In this document: positions 16,320-25,844 of the stretch, in pieces | How the letters are laid out: each line of letters begins with the position of its first letter | How positions within the stretch are numbered: the stretch's first letter is position 1 | DNA from: Chitinophaga vietnamensis | Lineage (GTDB): Bacteria > Bacteroidota > Bacteroidia > Chitinophagales > Chitinophagaceae | Assembly: GCF_902167635.1 (NCBI RefSeq) | Contig: NZ_CABHMS010000003.1 | Location: 372,001 to 436,000 of the forward strand | Reading direction: 5' to 3' | DNA length: 64,000 bases | Position numbers and translations under genes: made by a program | Notes under the pieces: generated by a model | The model's database searches: none | What the model was told of the DNA's origin: nothing | What the model saw: the letters and a program-made list of their open reading frames with translations, nothing else

Positions 16320-17345
16320 TCATCCGTTTTTTCTGTAAACCCACAAAGCGGCTTCATTACCACCGTTTGCCGGAACAGCCAGCAACAACATTTTCTGAGC
16401 GGGAAGCCACAAGCTCGTCCGGGCTCCTTTTCTGGTTGGTATATGGTTTATAAGCTCATAATCCTCTTGCCTTTTCCTGAATACATCGATAAAGCCTTCA
16501 CCTCCGGATACAAACAGCAGGTTGTTATCCGCATCATAAAACACATCATCTGTATCACCGACGCAATGAAAGGACTTTATTTCCTTGCCTGTTTCTGTAT
16601 TGATTACCCGTATTGTTGCAGGATGGCGATATCCAATAAAAAGCCGGTTGTTGCTCTTGTCAAATGTCATTGGGAAATTGGAAGAGGCACCTGCATTGGT
16701 CCAGTTGGCAACTACCTTAGACTTGGATAAATCAACCACCTGGAGTTTACCAGCATCCGGAACATTCACGTATAGCCGTTTCTTTCCATTGTCAAGCTGG
16801 AAAGATTCCGGATGCCCATCCAAATGAATAGAAGCGTTTATCTTCATCTGGATGGGATCAATTACACTGATGGCACCGTCCCCATAACCTACGTAAACCA
16901 TATTGGCACCTGGATCATAGCGGATATTATCCGCATCACTTTTTAACGGTAGCCGTTTGATTTCATTATAATTTGTAGCATCATAGAAAATACAACTACC
17001 ATCCCCACCATTGGCAACTACCAATCTTTGAAGAGAGGGGATATATAATACACCCTGTGGTTCATGAAGACCGGTTATTGTATGGACCTGTTTCTTTGAG
17101 AGAATATCTATAACTTCAACCGTGTTATTGCCCAATGCACAGACAAAGACAAGGTGATGGGCCTCATCAAAAGCCATGTGATCAATGCTGCCTTTTACAG
17201 CAGATAACGGGATTTTATCTGAAAGGGTCAGTACTTCTTTTTCAAGGTGTGTAGTATCTACCGCCTCATGACAGCTGAACACAGGACAACTAGCCCCTGA
17301 TATAATACACATCATTGTACTGATGGCAAAATTTCGTAAGTGCAT
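16320..17345 (-). CDS. Exported YVTN/YncE-type beta-propeller protein
   Basis: The 341-residue product has an N-terminal export segment (ISTMMCIISGASC, a possible lipobox) and then repeated propeller blades: HHLVFVCALGNNTVEVIDIL, LQRLVVANGGDGSCIFYDAT, ANMVYVGYGDGAISVIDPIQ, KKRLYVNVPDAGKLQVVDLS, NNRLFIGYRHPATIRVINTE and NNLLFVSGGEGFIDVF. Such propellers bind ligands or partner proteins in the periplasm; enzymatic activity is not implied. It is the last gene of the chr-RND operon, 17 bp after the adaptor, so it may support the pump. Confidence 0.85.
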   Translation of the reverse strand: MHLRNFAISTMMCIISGASCPVFSCHEAVDTTHLEKEVLTLSDKIPLSAVKGSIDHMAFDEAHHLVFVCALGNNTVEVIDILSKKQVHTITGLHEPQGVLYIPSLQRLVVANGGDGSCIFYDATNYNEIKRLPLKSDADNIRYDPGANMVYVGYGDGAISVIDPIQMKINASIHLDGHPESFQLDNGKKRLYVNVPDAGKLQVVDLSKSKVVANWTNAGASSNFPMTFDKSNNRLFIGYRHPATIRVINTETGKEIKSFHCVGDTDDVFYDADNNLLFVSGGEGFIDVFRKRQEDYELINHIPTRKGARTSLWLPAQKMLLLAVPANGGNEAALWVYRKNG

Positions 17346-17362
17346 ATAACCTCATTTAAAAG

Positions 17363-18481
17363 TTACTTTTTCACTATCCAGAAACCATTGCTGCCCGGTT
17401 TCCTTTCGTCAGTTGCTTTTTTCAACAATGTATCCCCTACAGCTATATTACCGAATATTTCAACTCCGGCATCAACTGTCATGCCCTGGCGAACGTCTAC
17501 CCATTCTGCTTTTCCATCCTTTACCCGGATAACAAATTTCTTTTCCTGTGTGGTAGCAACCGATGAGAAGGGAACGACGAAAGATGGTGTGTTTCTTTCG
17601 AGTGGGATTTTTACATAACAGAACACACCTGCTTTCAACCGGCGATCACTATTATCCACTTTAAACTCCCATAATTCAGTCCGGGTGGTAGGATCAATTG
17701 TTTCAGATTTGCGGGTAAGAACTGCTTTAAAACGTTCCGTGGGAAAGGCATCCACCCTGAAATCAATATTTTTAAGCCCACCAGCAGCAGCTACATATAT
17801 TTCGGGAACGGCTGCACGTAAACGCAGCACCTTATTGTTCTGTACTGTCAACAGCATGGCGTTAGTGCCCACCAGTGCTCCGGGATCGGCTTTACGGGCA
17901 GTAACTACGCCATCAAACGGCGCGACAATATAAAGGTACCCCAATACCGCCTTATATGATTGTGCCTGCCGGGCAGCAGCAACGAAAGTCGCGCTATCGG
18001 CCTTCATTTGATTGAGGCTACGCTCCAGGTCTACAGGTGCAACGATGCCCGGTGTATTGGCCTGCGATGCGCGGTATAACCGCTCATAATTATCCTTGCT
18101 GGATGCCCATTTAGCCTTAGCTGCCTGTACTGACGCCTCTGATTCAGCTAACTTACTGTTTACCTCCGGAGCTTCAATCACTGCAAGCACCTGGCCTTTC
18201 TTCACACGGTCGCCCATATCCACCTTCATCTCTCTTACAAAGCCCTGGACTTTGGCAAACAGGTCGGCACTTTCGTATGGTACCAGTTCGGCAGTAAATT
18301 CAGCCGTTTTCTTTAGTGTATCCTGTTTCAGGATGAATACAGGGACAGTATCTTTAGCCGGTGTATCAGCGCCGGCATCCGGTGCCTGCGAATGACTACT
18401 ACAGGCTGAAATGATAAACAGTAAAGAGATGGAAGCGATTATCCGCATATGATTGTTTGATATTTTATGATTGTTTGTCAT
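17363..18481 (-). CDS. RND efflux periplasmic adaptor (membrane fusion lipoprotein)
   Basis: The product is about 372 residues from the ATG at 18481, or 361 from the ATG at 18448, which follows the RND stop by 17 bp; the choice is uncertain. The signal ends in a lipobox (LLFIISAC). A lipoyl-like domain (LFAKVQGFVREMKVDMGDRV, and IVAPFDGVVTARKADPGALV) flanks an alpha-helical hairpin (SKLAESEASVQAAKAKWASS), followed by a beta-barrel domain. It links the RND pump to the outer-membrane channel. The start overlaps the pump gene if 18481 is used. Confidence 0.9.
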   Translation of the reverse strand: MTNNHKISNNHMRIIASISLLFIISACSSHSQAPDAGADTPAKDTVPVFILKQDTLKKTAEFTAELVPYESADLFAKVQGFVREMKVDMGDRVKKGQVLAVIEAPEVNSKLAESEASVQAAKAKWASSKDNYERLYRASQANTPGIVAPVDLERSLNQMKADSATFVAAARQAQSYKAVLGYLYIVAPFDGVVTARKADPGALVGTNAMLLTVQNNKVLRLRAAVPEIYVAAAGGLKNIDFRVDAFPTERFKAVLTRKSETIDPTTRTELWEFKVDNSDRRLKAGVFCYVKIPLERNTPSFVVPFSSVATTQEKKFVIRVKDGKAEWVDVRQGMTVDAGVEIFGNIAVGDTLLKKATDERKPGSNGFWIVKK

Positions 18482-21400
18482 AGTGAGTGCTTTTTTCATC
18501 ATCAGGATCAAGAGAAACATATTTGTATGGCCTTCTTCCAATCAACCATTGGTAAATATGCGGGAGAAAGAATAATACACTGACAGCAGAGAACAACAGA
18601 CCTCCGATTACCGCAATACCAAGTGGTGCGGTCTGGTCGCCACCTTCCGATAGTCCTAACGCCATAGGAATCATACCCGCAATCATCGCGGCGCTGGTCA
18701 TCAGGATAGGTCGGAGACGATTTTCAGCTGCATGTAATTGCGGTTTATCCTGACCATCTTTCCGGTAGTGTTCTGCATTGGTAATGAAGAGCACTGCATT
18801 GGCAATAGCTACACCCACCGCCATAATAGCACCCATGTATGATTGAATGTTTAATGAGTTACCTGTCACGTATAAAAAGAGTAGTGAACCTGAAACTACT
18901 GCCGGTATGATAGATAAGGTCGTGAAGGCCACCCTGAATGATTGAAAGTACACCGCCATCACAAGGAAGATCACCACAACAGCGATCAACAGGCCAAACT
19001 GTAAACTGGTAAGCGTTTCCTGTAATAAGGTAGGTTGCCCACGCAATATGATTTTAGCGCCATTGGGGAGTTGTCCCATACTGGTTATCGCATGTCTTAC
19101 TTTTTTGAACACCGTTCCCAGATCCTGCTTTTGAACGTTAGCGGTGATGGTAATATACCGCTGCTGATTCAGCCTGTCAAACTCACCGGGAACTGATACT
19201 CGCTTCCAGCTGGCTACCTCGCTAAGGTAATGTGTGTTACTATTACCTCCGGAAATCGGTATTGCTTCCAGCTGGCTGGTGCTATTCATTTTAAACTCAG
19301 GATACTGAACTTGTACCTGATAAGCTGTACCTGTGGCCTTATCGAGCCAGTAGTTTGGTGTAGTAAACCGGCTGGATGAAGTGGCGGCGACTGTAGACCT
19401 GGTGACTTGTTCACTGGTAAGTCCCAACTGACCTGCTTTTACACGGTCCAGCTCCAACCGGATAGCTGGATAATCCAGCGGAGTGGCCATTTGAAGATCA
19501 CGTAGGGATGAAATAGCAGACAACTTTTGGATTAATTGTTCTGCTGTCTTTTTACCTTCCGCCAAGTTTTTGTTGACCACGGCTATTTCTATCGGGTTAC
19601 TACTACCGAGGTTCAATACCTGCTCTACGATGTCGCCTGGCTCAAATGACAATTTCGCACTGGGGATAGCGGCAACAGTTGCGGCCCTCAATTTTTCCCG
19701 GAAAGTGGCGATGGGCATAACACCCCATTTCAGCTTTATCTTTACTACAGATTCATGCGGGCCGCTTGTCCACAGGTGAATATAGTTTACCGGATAACTG
19801 GAGGGCTGTGTACCTACGAATGCAGAAGTAATTTCCACGTTCTGTTTCCCTACAATACTGTCTGTAAGCGACAACAGTTTCCGGGTGGCATCTTCTGTTC
19901 TTTCAAAGCGGGTGCCGACCGGTAAACGTAGGCGTACCTGCGCTTGTCCACTGTCGGTTTGTGGAAACAATTCGGTACCTGTGGATATAAAAAGCAGTAC
20001 CACCAATCCTGCGGATACGAGCAGGAATAACACCGTGTCCAATCTGAAACTGGACTGGCGGCGTTCTCCGGCTGAAACATAACGTTGTTTTATCTTATCG
20101 AAAAATCCGCGTTCCTTCCTTTCTTGCTCCTGTAAAGATTCTTTGAATAACCAGTTAGAAACCACGGGTACAAATGTCTGTGATAAAATGAAGGATGCGA
20201 TCATTGCAAAACCTACTGCCAGTGATAATGGCATGAACATCGCTTTGGGTATACCATTCATAAACATGGCCGGTACAAACACTGCCAGAATACTCAGCAG
20301 GATCAATAATTTAGGGCCTGCTATTTCCATACTGGCATCTGCAATCGCACGGGCTTTAATTTTCCCCAATTCCATGTGCCGGTGAATATTCTCTATTGTA
20401 ACTGTGGCCTCATCTACCAATATACCAACAGATAAGGCGAGGCCGCCCAATGTCATAATGTTGATGGTTTGACCGGTCAGATATAATAGAATCGCCGATG
20501 AAAGCAATGCAAGCGGGATGGTCATGATCACAATCAGCGCACTGCGCCTGTCGCCAAGAAAGAGCAGTACCATCAGACCAGTGAGGATTGCGCCAAGGCC
20601 ACCTTCAAACAACAGGCTTTTCAATGAATTAATTACGTAACCGGATTGGTCGAAGGCATAAGTGACTTTTATATCGGAAGGTATTGCTGCCTGCATGTCC
20701 GGTAATGCGGCCTTGACGCGCTGCACTACTTCCCAGGTGGAAGCGTCAGCTCTCTTTGTAACTGGGATATACACCGAACGTTTCCCATTAACCAGCGCGT
20801 AACTGGTAGTCACATCGGCGCCGAGACTTACGTTGGCAATATCCTTTACATATACCGTCGGACCAGCACCCAGTTGCAGGGGGGTATTCTGGAGATCCTG
20901 CATTGATTCAATGACGCTATTCTGGGGGGTAATGTAAGTGGAATCCCCCATACGTACATTACCAGCGGGAGATATTGAGTTTGATTTTGCTATGGCTTGC
21001 ACTATCTGATCAGGTGCCAGATTGTAACTGCGTAATTTATCCGGGTCCACGGTAATCAGCACGGTTTTCTGGTTGCCACCGAACGGTGGTGGTGCGGATA
21101 CACCAGGTAGTGTAGCAAACATAGGACGTACCCGGAATAAGGCCAGATCAGATATTTCACTCAATGAGCGGCTATCTGAACTGAACACCAGCTGTCCCAC
21201 AGGCACACTACCGGCATCAAAACGGGTAATGAAAGGGGGTACTGTACCGGGTGGCATAAATGCCCTCGCACGGTTGACATATCCCACCACTTCTGCCATT
21301 GCCTGGCTCATGTCAGTGCCTTCATTAAATTCAATTTTGATAATGGCAGCCCCTTGTATGTTCTTGGAGTCTACCGATTTAACACCGGTGATATACAGGA

Positions 21401-21611
21401 AATGATATTCGTAGTAAGAAGTAACAAAACCTTCCATTTGTTCTGGTGACAGACCTCCATAAGGCTGCGCCACATAAACTACCGGTAAACCCAGGCGTGG
21501 GAAAATATCCACCTTTGCCTGCCGGATGGAGAGATAAGAGAAAAATACGATGGCAAAAACAGCTACCAGAATGGTAACAGGATGCCTTAATGCCGAACGG
21601 ATTAGCTTCAT
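18465..21611 (-). CDS. RND-family efflux pump, inner-membrane permease
   Basis: The 1048-residue product shows the AcrB/CzcA-superfamily fold: an N-terminal TM helix (RHPVTILVAVFAIVFFSYL), two large periplasmic domains, and two six-helix bundles (e.g. LLFEGGLGAILTGLMVLLFL; IAVVVIFLVMAVYFQSFRVA). The TM4 proton-relay motif reads GILVDEATVTIEN, with Asp-Glu where AcrB has Asp-Asp. Substrate is not evident; the position behind chrB-chrA suggests metal or oxyanion stress, but the sequence does not prove this. Confidence 0.93.
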   Translation of the reverse strand: MKLIRSALRHPVTILVAVFAIVFFSYLSIRQAKVDIFPRLGLPVVYVAQPYGGLSPEQMEGFVTSYYEYHFLYITGVKSVDSKNIQGAAIIKIEFNEGTDMSQAMAEVVGYVNRARAFMPPGTVPPFITRFDAGSVPVGQLVFSSDSRSLSEISDLALFRVRPMFATLPGVSAPPPFGGNQKTVLITVDPDKLRSYNLAPDQIVQAIAKSNSISPAGNVRMGDSTYITPQNSVIESMQDLQNTPLQLGAGPTVYVKDIANVSLGADVTTSYALVNGKRSVYIPVTKRADASTWEVVQRVKAALPDMQAAIPSDIKVTYAFDQSGYVINSLKSLLFEGGLGAILTGLMVLLFLGDRRSALIVIMTIPLALLSSAILLYLTGQTINIMTLGGLALSVGILVDEATVTIENIHRHMELGKIKARAIADASMEIAGPKLLILLSILAVFVPAMFMNGIPKAMFMPLSLAVGFAMIASFILSQTFVPVVSNWLFKESLQEQERKERGFFDKIKQRYVSAGERRQSSFRLDTVLFLLVSAGLVVLLFISTGTELFPQTDSGQAQVRLRLPVGTRFERTEDATRKLLSLTDSIVGKQNVEITSAFVGTQPSSYPVNYIHLWTSGPHESVVKIKLKWGVMPIATFREKLRAATVAAIPSAKLSFEPGDIVEQVLNLGSSNPIEIAVVNKNLAEGKKTAEQLIQKLSAISSLRDLQMATPLDYPAIRLELDRVKAGQLGLTSEQVTRSTVAATSSSRFTTPNYWLDKATGTAYQVQVQYPEFKMNSTSQLEAIPISGGNSNTHYLSEVASWKRVSVPGEFDRLNQQRYITITANVQKQDLGTVFKKVRHAITSMGQLPNGAKIILRGQPTLLQETLTSLQFGLLIAVVVIFLVMAVYFQSFRVAFTTLSIIPAVVSGSLLFLYVTGNSLNIQSYMGAIMAVGVAIANAVLFITNAEHYRKDGQDKPQLHAAENRLRPILMTSAAMIAGMIPMALGLSEGGDQTAPLGIAVIGGLLFSAVSVLFFLPHIYQWLIGRRPYKYVSLDPDDEKSTHYDKQS

Positions 21612-21628
21612 GATGCTTGCTTATGTCG

Positions 21629-23008
21629 TTATTTCAGATTGTCTGTAAATGTTGTCAGCTGGCCGTTTGCCACGGCAATATCCAACAGGGACCGCCATGC
21701 TTGCAGATATGCTGCCGCTTCTCCCGTCTCCGCTTTCAGAAGATCGTATTGTCCCTGTATCAACCGGGTAAAGTCTACCAGTCCACTTGCATAACTCAGT
21801 TTTAAACCTTCAAAGGCATAACGGGCGGCCTGCGATTGAACAAGTGCCTGTTTAGTTATCAGCATATTCTGATCATAGCTGTACCGGGCTGTTTCCTTCT
21901 GTTTTTGCAGGTTTAAAGTCACCTGATCCAGCTGCGCTTCGTCGGCTTTAAGCAGGGCATTGTATTGTTTCTTTTTCAGGCGTACTTCTGAAAATTGCAG
22001 GATGGGGAAACTAATCTGCACACCAGCGCCATAGTTCCTACGTGAAAGAGACCAGCCATCTGCCTTATCCACAGAGCCATCTGCTTTAACGCCTGAGCCC
22101 CGCGCGTAAGCATTGGCCCACAAATCCAGCCTGGGCCGCCAGATGCGTTCGATTTCTTTCAGTGATGATTGTGTCACCTCTTTTTTCATCCGGTAGAATT
22201 GATAAACCGGGTTTCCGGATGGCCCGGCAGTGGTATCTGCCATCTGTGGTAACTGACTTAGTAGGGAAGTATCAGCCAGCCATATGTTTTCAGGCAGATC
22301 GGATAATCCAGTTAGCCGGGTGAGTTCTGATAGTTGCGCATAATATTGGCGCTGGGCAACCAACAAATCTGTTTTTGCCTGTGCTAATGCAGCCTGAAAT
22401 TGGGTGGTATCTATTCCAGGGCGCAATCCTTCTCTGGTAAAGACCAGTGATTGTTGTAGTCCTGTATTAGTCCGGTCGATATTGGCCTGAAAAGTTTGAA
22501 TGAGTTTTTGCAGATACACCGCATCCAGGTAGACTGATATGGCGGCATATTGCTGGCGAAATAGCGCGTCATTATATGTACTATTGGCCAGTTTATATTG
22601 AGCGGTGGCCTTTTCAATGGCGGCACTCCTTTGTCCAAAAGTAAGGGGATTCCATTTCACCATAGCACCAGCAGCAGTACCGGGCACCGGATCGTAAGTA
22701 TTGCCGGCGGATGGCGGACCGCTGATCGGCAGGATCAATCCCGGATAGCTCATGCCGGTAATATTGTTGTAGGTGGCATATCCGGCCTGATAGCCGATAT
22801 TTACATCCGGCACCATCGTATTCTTTGCGAGGTTTATGCCATACCTGCTGCTCTTTGCCTGTTCCTCATATGCCTTCATCTGTGGCTGTGAGGTTTGTAC
22901 AAGCGTCAGCAGGTCTTTTATCCGGATTGTTTTCTGTTGTGCAAACACAGATAATGGGAATATGGCTGCACACCCAAAGATCAATATCTTCCTATAATAA
23001 GCATTCAT
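21629..23008 (-). CDS. TolC-family outer-membrane efflux channel
   Basis: The 459-residue product has a signal peptide (ILIFGCAAIFPLSVFAQQ) and two repeats of long amphipathic helices with beta segments typical of OEP proteins (e.g. INLAKNTMVPDVNIGYQAGY; GVQISFPILQFSEVRLKKKQ). It is the outer-membrane partner of the RND pump, whose gene starts 17 bp downstream. The gene begins 33 bp after the chrA stop, so it belongs to the same transcription unit. Confidence 0.9.
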   Translation of the reverse strand: MNAYYRKILIFGCAAIFPLSVFAQQKTIRIKDLLTLVQTSQPQMKAYEEQAKSSRYGINLAKNTMVPDVNIGYQAGYATYNNITGMSYPGLILPISGPPSAGNTYDPVPGTAAGAMVKWNPLTFGQRSAAIEKATAQYKLANSTYNDALFRQQYAAISVYLDAVYLQKLIQTFQANIDRTNTGLQQSLVFTREGLRPGIDTTQFQAALAQAKTDLLVAQRQYYAQLSELTRLTGLSDLPENIWLADTSLLSQLPQMADTTAGPSGNPVYQFYRMKKEVTQSSLKEIERIWRPRLDLWANAYARGSGVKADGSVDKADGWSLSRRNYGAGVQISFPILQFSEVRLKKKQYNALLKADEAQLDQVTLNLQKQKETARYSYDQNMLITKQALVQSQAARYAFEGLKLSYASGLVDFTRLIQGQYDLLKAETGEAAAYLQAWRSLLDIAVANGQLTTFTDNLK

Positions 23009-23040
23009 TCATCAAATATTTATAACGAACTATATCCATT

Positions 23041-24213
23041 TTACAAAATTGTTCTTAGTAAAAGTCCTGCCGCTGCTGCCACTATAATGATGACAGGTTC
23101 AGGTACTTTTTTGAATCGCCACAGGATGAAAGCTGTCACTACAGCGATCCCGATAGTATAAATATCTATGAGTGACCGTCTCGCAAGAACAACTACGGCA
23201 CCAGAAATAGCGCCTATAGCGGCTGCCGTAACTCCGTCCACGAAAGCCTTGATACCAGGGTTTTTGCCATACTTCCTGAAATACGGCGCTGGCAATACGG
23301 TGAACATATAACAGGGGAAAAAGGTGCCCAAAGCCGCTATGCAGGCTCCTGGAAGACCAGCTGTAAGGTATCCGATAAACCCAACAGTGATCACCACCGG
23401 GCCAGGTGTGATCATAGCTACCGCTACTGCATCCAGAAACTGCTGCTCATTCAGCCAGCCATATTCTTTGACTACGCCGCCATACAAAAATGGCACGATA
23501 GCCAACCCACTGCCGAACACAAATGCCCCGGCTTTGGTAAAATACAGGAGCATTTGCCAAAGTGTTTTTCCGGACGCTGCCGGGGTGATGTTCAACAATG
23601 CGGGCGGAATAAATAATTTGGTGACGGAGGTTCCTTTATGCAAAAAAGATAATTTGGTTGGTGGTGCTTTTAAAAGCCAGTAGAGTATTCCACCTCCGAG
23701 GAACACCCAGATACTTTCATTCTCCTGCCATATTGTGTATGCTGCTGTTACCAGGTAAATCGCAATCAGGGTTTTATCGTTGCCGACAGATTTACGGGTC
23801 AGCTTCCAGGCACTCACAGTAATAATACCTATAACTGCCGCACCCACGCCATAGAAAACCGCCTGCATCCAGGGAATGCCCTGCCAGCGAACATAGATAA
23901 ACCCTAAACCCAACACCATAAGAAAAGAAGGAAGTACAAACGCAAGTCCTGCTAGTGTAGCCCCCAATAAGCGATAATGGACATACCCCATATAAATGCC
24001 TAATTGAGCGGCCAACGGTCCCGGGGCGAGCTGCGCCAGCGTCAGTCCTTCCTTGTAATCTTCTTCACTGATCCATTTTTTATCTTCAACAAGATCACGG
24101 TGCATATAGCCAGCCAGGGCCACAGGACCACCAAAGCCCCATGTACCCAGCTTTAAAAAATAAATGATAAGGTCGCGTAAGCTATACGGAACAGTTGTTT
24201 GGTTATTGTCCAT
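23041..24213 (-). CDS. chrA: Chromate transporter ChrA (two-domain)
   Basis: The ATG at 24213 (MDNNQTTVPYSLRDLIIYFL) gives 390 residues, the usual long-chain ChrA size; the open frame to 24387 is antisense-like extension inside chrB. Both homologous halves are present: the first has LGTWGFGGPVALAGYM and LAQLAPGPLAAQLGIYMGY, the second GAFVFGSGLAIVPFLYGG and VAMITPGPVVITVGFIGYL. CHR-family proteins export chromate from the cytoplasm. Its start overlaps the chrB stop by 11 bp, showing tight coupling. Confidence 0.93.
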   Translation of the reverse strand: MDNNQTTVPYSLRDLIIYFLKLGTWGFGGPVALAGYMHRDLVEDKKWISEEDYKEGLTLAQLAPGPLAAQLGIYMGYVHYRLLGATLAGLAFVLPSFLMVLGLGFIYVRWQGIPWMQAVFYGVGAAVIGIITVSAWKLTRKSVGNDKTLIAIYLVTAAYTIWQENESIWVFLGGGILYWLLKAPPTKLSFLHKGTSVTKLFIPPALLNITPAASGKTLWQMLLYFTKAGAFVFGSGLAIVPFLYGGVVKEYGWLNEQQFLDAVAVAMITPGPVVITVGFIGYLTAGLPGACIAALGTFFPCYMFTVLPAPYFRKYGKNPGIKAFVDGVTAAAIGAISGAVVVLARRSLIDIYTIGIAVVTAFILWRFKKVPEPVIIIVAAAAGLLLRTIL

Positions 24214-24670
24214 TCTTGGATGAGGGTTGAGTCCAGGTGTGTTTTTCAGATTGGCGGTATTTAGCCCAACTGTAGAGGGCATCGTACATTTTCTTGCCAA
24301 TTTCCAGCATCTGATAATCGTCTTCGTAGTTATACGACAAACCAGCGGAGATGGCCCAAAGCCCTGCTGCCTGTGGCACAAGATCAAATCGGTCAGTATC
24401 GGCTGCCCGAACTATAACAGCTAATTGCAGCAGGGCCGGATCATCCAGCTTATATTTTTTGATGAAGTAGTCAAATGAACAATATTCTCCCTCATGGGAA
24501 TGCTCTACTCCTGGAATATCAAAAGGAATAGCGTCATACTCCTTTGCTTTTTGTATTACCTGATCCGTAGGTACATAAATAATCTCCGCATCCTGGTCAA
24601 TAAAGCGGGATATCAACCACGGACAGGCAATACGGTCTATTTTAGGACGCTCGCGGGTAATCCATTTCAT
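24203..24670 (-). CDS. ChrB-domain chromate resistance protein
   Basis: The 155-residue protein is a stand-alone ChrB C-terminal-type domain: ITRERPKIDRIACPWLI, RFIDQDAEIIYVP, FDIPGVEHSHEGEYCSFDYF and IVRAADTDRFDLVPQAAGLW. A conserved Cys-Pro-Trp, a His pair and Asp residues could bind metal or anion. ChrB proteins accompany ChrA and in some species act as chromate-responsive regulators. This copy has no DNA-binding part. It starts the chr operon, 43 bp after a 45-bp element that is repeated before the DUF1259 gene. A paralogue fused to an AraC domain lies at 25837-26679. Confidence 0.88.
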   Translation of the reverse strand: MKWITRERPKIDRIACPWLISRFIDQDAEIIYVPTDQVIQKAKEYDAIPFDIPGVEHSHEGEYCSFDYFIKKYKLDDPALLQLAVIVRAADTDRFDLVPQAAGLWAISAGLSYNYEDDYQMLEIGKKMYDALYSWAKYRQSEKHTWTQPSSKNGQ

Positions 24671-24712
24671 ATAGTTTTGGATTTATACCTGCAAGTTCAC
24701 ATTACTGACAAT

Positions 24713-24757
24713 CAAAAAATAGAATGAATCGTAAGGTTTGGTCTGATTTTTACTTTT
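24713..24757 (-). promoter_or_regulatory. Conserved 45-bp element (copy 1) before chrB-chrA
   Basis: This block is identical at 40 of 45 positions, without gaps, to 25800-25844. In transcription orientation it contains AAACCTTA, then TTCATTCTATTTTTTG. The last part resembles a TAnnTTTG -7 element with one extra T. It ends 43 bp before the chrB start. An operator-promoter for the nearby ChrB-AraC protein is the simplest reading. Confidence 0.6.
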
Positions 24758-24765
24758 AGCCTAAA

Positions 24766-25729
24766 TTATTTATGACCTCCTGCTGTCTGATCCAGTGCTG
24801 CTTTGAAGCCTTTTGCCAGTTTTTCTGCCGGACCAACTCCCCAGTAGTGGAGGAAGAAGATACGGGGTTGTTCATGCACCATATGATTATGTACTGCAAC
24901 AACTTCAATCCCGTTTTCAATTAATGCTTTGATGACAGGCTCTACTTCATTTTCCAGCATGGTAAAATCACCGGCTACCGCGGCCTTTTCATCGGTACCC
25001 TGCCAGGCGGCCCAGGTATTGAATCCCATAAAGCTGCTTACGGGAATACCATGCTCCTGTAAGGCAACGTCTGGTCGTCCAATAGTATATTTATATACCC
25101 CTTTGGCCATCTCTCCCTTATGTCCGATAATGCTATCAAGACGGGCAATATTGATGGTATTCTGAACGCTGTCAGCCTTGCTCTCTTTGGGATCTTTACC
25201 TCTTACTTCTTTTACTTTGTCAAAGACGGCTTTTGCGCTGGCAGCAACCTTCTCTACTTTGCCGCTGCCATCTAATGTGCATATACATCACATTGGGATG
25301 ATTCCGGACGAAGTGATTATGAATGGCAGTAATCGTTAAGCCCTGCCGTATTACTTCCTGTTGAACAGGCGCCAGGTCTGTTTCTGTAACAATAATGTCG
25401 CCCATTAACATAACGCTGTCCGCGCAGGGAGTGAATGCAGCCCAGCTTCCCAGTCCCATAGGAGGGATGATCTTAAACCCGTCTACTACTACATTGAGGT
25501 CATTCTGCGGGACGGTTATTTTATATTCCCCATTTTTCGCAGTTCCTTTCATGCCAGTCACCTCTTCAATCTTCTGAATATCCAGTTTGCTGCTTCCCGG
25601 CGGGCATAATATGTTGTTACGTTTGCTGCTGTCTGCATTGGTAGCAGTTTGGGAAGGATTATTACAGGCAGTAGCCAGTAATGCGACAATCGATGCCGAT
25701 GTAAGAAGACACGAAACAGTGCGTTTCAT
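24766..25729 (-). pseudogene. DUF1259 exported protein, disrupted by a frameshift
   Basis: Two frames together make one DUF1259 protein of about 320 residues. The first frame (from 25729) has a lipoprotein signal (IVALLATACNN) and the first domain (GSWAAFTPCADSVMLMGDII, AIHNHFVRNHPNVMYMH). At about 25269-25282 one base too many shifts the frame to a stop at 25220. The other frame continues at once as DGSGKVEKVAASAKAVFDKV and runs through a second domain (GFNTWAAWQGTDEKAAVAGD, VVAVHNHMVHEQPRIFFLH) to 24766. Each domain keeps a HNHx(5-6)P histidine cluster. DUF1259 genes are seen beside chromate genes, but their function is not settled. Confidence 0.8.
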
Positions 25730-25799
25730 AACAGATGTATTACAAGTTTAATATGATGCAAGCCAATGTTTAAAACCGCAATTTCCAGCTCTCAGGTAC

Positions 25800-25844
25800 C
25801 AAAAAATAGAATGAAAAATAAGGTTTAGTCTGTTTTTTACTTTT
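25800..25844 (-). promoter_or_regulatory. Conserved 45-bp element (copy 2) before the DUF1259 gene
   Basis: This is the second copy of the element at 24713-24757 (40 of 45 identical). It ends 71 bp before the DUF1259 start and overlaps the last codons of the upstream chrB-araC fusion gene. Such strict conservation in an AT-rich intergenic setting argues for function. Confidence 0.6.
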
